Part shown: positions 12,377-13,140 of the stretch, one piece after another | How the letters are laid out: each line of letters opens with the position of its first letter | Numbering within the stretch: position 1 is the first letter of the stretch | Assembly (NCBI GenBank): GCA_035632095.1 | Contig: DASQHM010000226.1 | Coordinates: 1-13,140, forward strand | Reading direction: 5' to 3' | DNA length: 13,140 nt | Source: DASQHM01 sp035632095 | Lineage (GTDB): Bacteria > Pseudomonadota > Alphaproteobacteria > Ferrovibrionales > Ferrovibrionaceae | Made by a program: the position numbers and the translations under genes | The notes under the pieces: generated by a model | Told to the model about the DNA's origin: nothing | Seen by the model: only the letters and a program-made list of their open reading frames with translations | The model's database searches: none

Positions 12377-12717
12377 CACGGTTGCTTCTTGGAGCCGTAC
12401 TGCAGCACCTGCACTTTCTCCAGGGTGACGAGGCCGCTGGTCATCATGGCATCGAGCACCGGCAGGAAAGTGTCGATCTTGTCCTTGGCGTCGACGATCT
12501 CGATCACGAACGGCAGATCTTCCGACAACCGCAGAATTTTCGTGGTGTGCAGCCTGCTGGAATGGCCGAAACCCATCGGCCCGCGCAGCACCGTGGCGCC
12601 GGCCAGTTGCATTTCGCGCGCTTTCAGCACGATCGCTTCGTACAGCGGCTTGCCGTCGTGGCGGTCGTCCTCGCCGATGAAGATGCGAAGCAGCACGGCA
12701 TCGCGAGGCACCTGCAT
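12376..12717 (-). CDS. DUF190 family protein, CrcB-associated
   Basis: A small 113-aa cytoplasmic protein of DUF190, a family with a PII-like ferredoxin fold that is often encoded next to, or fused with, the fluoride channel CrcB. Family marks are LLRIFIGEDDRHDGKPLYEAIV (9-30), GATVLRGPMGFG (40-51) and the strand LPFVIEIVDAKDKI (68-81). It may regulate the channel or bind a small ligand, but no function is established. ATG 12717 begins one base after the crcB stop, and the gene overlaps the methyltransferase start, so all three are one operon. Confidence 0.88.
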   Translation of the reverse strand: MQVPRDAVLLRIFIGEDDRHDGKPLYEAIVLKAREMQLAGATVLRGPMGFGHSSRLHTTKILRLSEDLPFVIEIVDAKDKIDTFLPVLDAMMTSGLVTLEKVQVLQYGSKKQP

Positions 12718-12718
12718 C

Positions 12719-13126
12719 TCAGGCTCCCTTGAGCTGATTGATGCCGACCGCGGCCATGTGCCCGATCCAGACCGCGGCGAGGCAAAGCGCCACGGACCAG
12801 CCGATATTGGCGCCCGCCGCGGCCCATTCGCCGTCGCGCACCAGGTTCAGCGTCTGCAGGCTGAACGAGGAGAACGTGGTATAGCCGCCGCAAATGCCGG
12901 TCATGACGAACTGCCGTCCCGTGGTGCCGACAAGATAGCGTCCGTCCGGGCCGGTGAGCGTGGCGAAGAAGCCGATGACGAACGAACCGCTCACGTTCAC
13001 GACGACTGTTCCCCACGGAAACGTCTCGCCGAATTGGCTGCCGACCAGTCCGGAGATCCAATAGCGCAGCACGCCGCCGAGCGCACTGCCGATTGCGATC
13101 CAGAAATACATCACTGCGCCGCCCAT
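12719..13126 (-). CDS. crcB: Fluoride efflux channel CrcB/Fluc
   Basis: A 135-aa inner-membrane protein that forms a dual-topology dimer exporting fluoride. Four helices are visible near 5-28, 37-58, 67-95 and 107-130. Diagnostic residues are GGVLRYW (17-23), Asn44 in WGTVVVNVSGSFVIGF (38-53) and the phenylalanine box GGYTTFSSFS (80-89), with Phe85 and Phe88 lining the pore and Thr83/Thr84 conserved. The length is normal for a single-domain Fluc. ATG 13126 follows a GGGGGG run about eight bases upstream; Met6 at 13111 is an alternative. It heads an operon with DUF190 and the methyltransferase. Only 14 bases of leader are in the window, so a fluoride riboswitch cannot be checked here. Confidence 0.94.
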   Translation of the reverse strand: MGGAVMYFWIAIGSALGGVLRYWISGLVGSQFGETFPWGTVVVNVSGSFVIGFFATLTGPDGRYLVGTTGRQFVMTGICGGYTTFSSFSLQTLNLVRDGEWAAAGANIGWSVALCLAAVWIGHMAAVGINQLKGA

Positions 13127-13140
13127 GACGCGCCCCCCGG

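Noticed and set aside
1..13140. CRISPR array, toxin-antitoxin pair or anti-phage system
   Set aside because: No regularly spaced repeats and no gene of known defence families were seen; the HNH protein looks like a housekeeping family rather than part of a restriction cassette.

Overview
The window reads as chromosomal DNA of an alphaproteobacterium. GC content is high, codon use is strongly GC-biased, and the genes include COQ7-type ubiquinone hydroxylase, an HNH nuclease of alphaproteobacterial type, a GluQ synthetase, DUF3052, and an ECF sigma factor paired with an NrsF/DUF1109 anti-sigma factor as in Caulobacter. I cannot name the genus. The left ~1.35 kb is the end of an integrated element; the rest looks like ordinary chromosome.

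Left edge (1-1379): an intact tyrosine recombinase of the P4/DUF4102 type lies on the minus strand. Just upstream of it is only the 5' half of a tRNA-Leu(CAA) gene. Homology to the tRNA stops at the edge of the anticodon loop, which is therefore the probable crossover site. The tRNA promoter is still present, so transcription from it would now run toward the integrase gene.

Middle left (1514-5890): dsbB and coq7 overlap on the plus strand. DsbB passes electrons to ubiquinone and COQ7 helps make ubiquinone. Next, on the minus strand, come a DUF3052 gene coupled to a VOC/glyoxalase-fold gene with a Lys/Ala-rich tail, an HNH nuclease, a carboxylesterase of the phospholipase/thioesterase type, and an AlkA-like DNA glycosylase with a basic tail.

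Centre (5936-9850): this is the main point of interest. A minus-strand operon encodes a small secreted four-cysteine DUF2282 peptide (BufA type), a DUF692 multinuclear iron oxidase (BufB), its DUF2063 partner (BufC) and a DoxX membrane protein (BufD type). It faces a divergent plus-strand pair, an ECF sigma factor (SigF type) and a six-helix NrsF anti-sigma factor. A GTAACC-N16-CGAA element, matching the SigF promoter motif as I remember it from Caulobacter, sits 62 bases upstream of the peptide gene. Together this is a compact bufferin locus: a metal- or stress-released sigma factor switching on a copper-binding RiPP and its modification enzymes. The family is recent but already described. 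The local novelties are the linkage, a missing conserved Cys in NrsF, and RNA structures inside the operon.

Right (9908-13126): an alpha/beta hydrolase and gluQ lie on the plus strand. They converge (stops sharing CTAG) on a minus-strand operon of crcB (fluoride channel), a DUF190 gene and a SAM methyltransferase.

No CRISPR array, rRNA gene, complete tRNA gene or insertion sequence was seen. All names rest on motif recognition without database searches.
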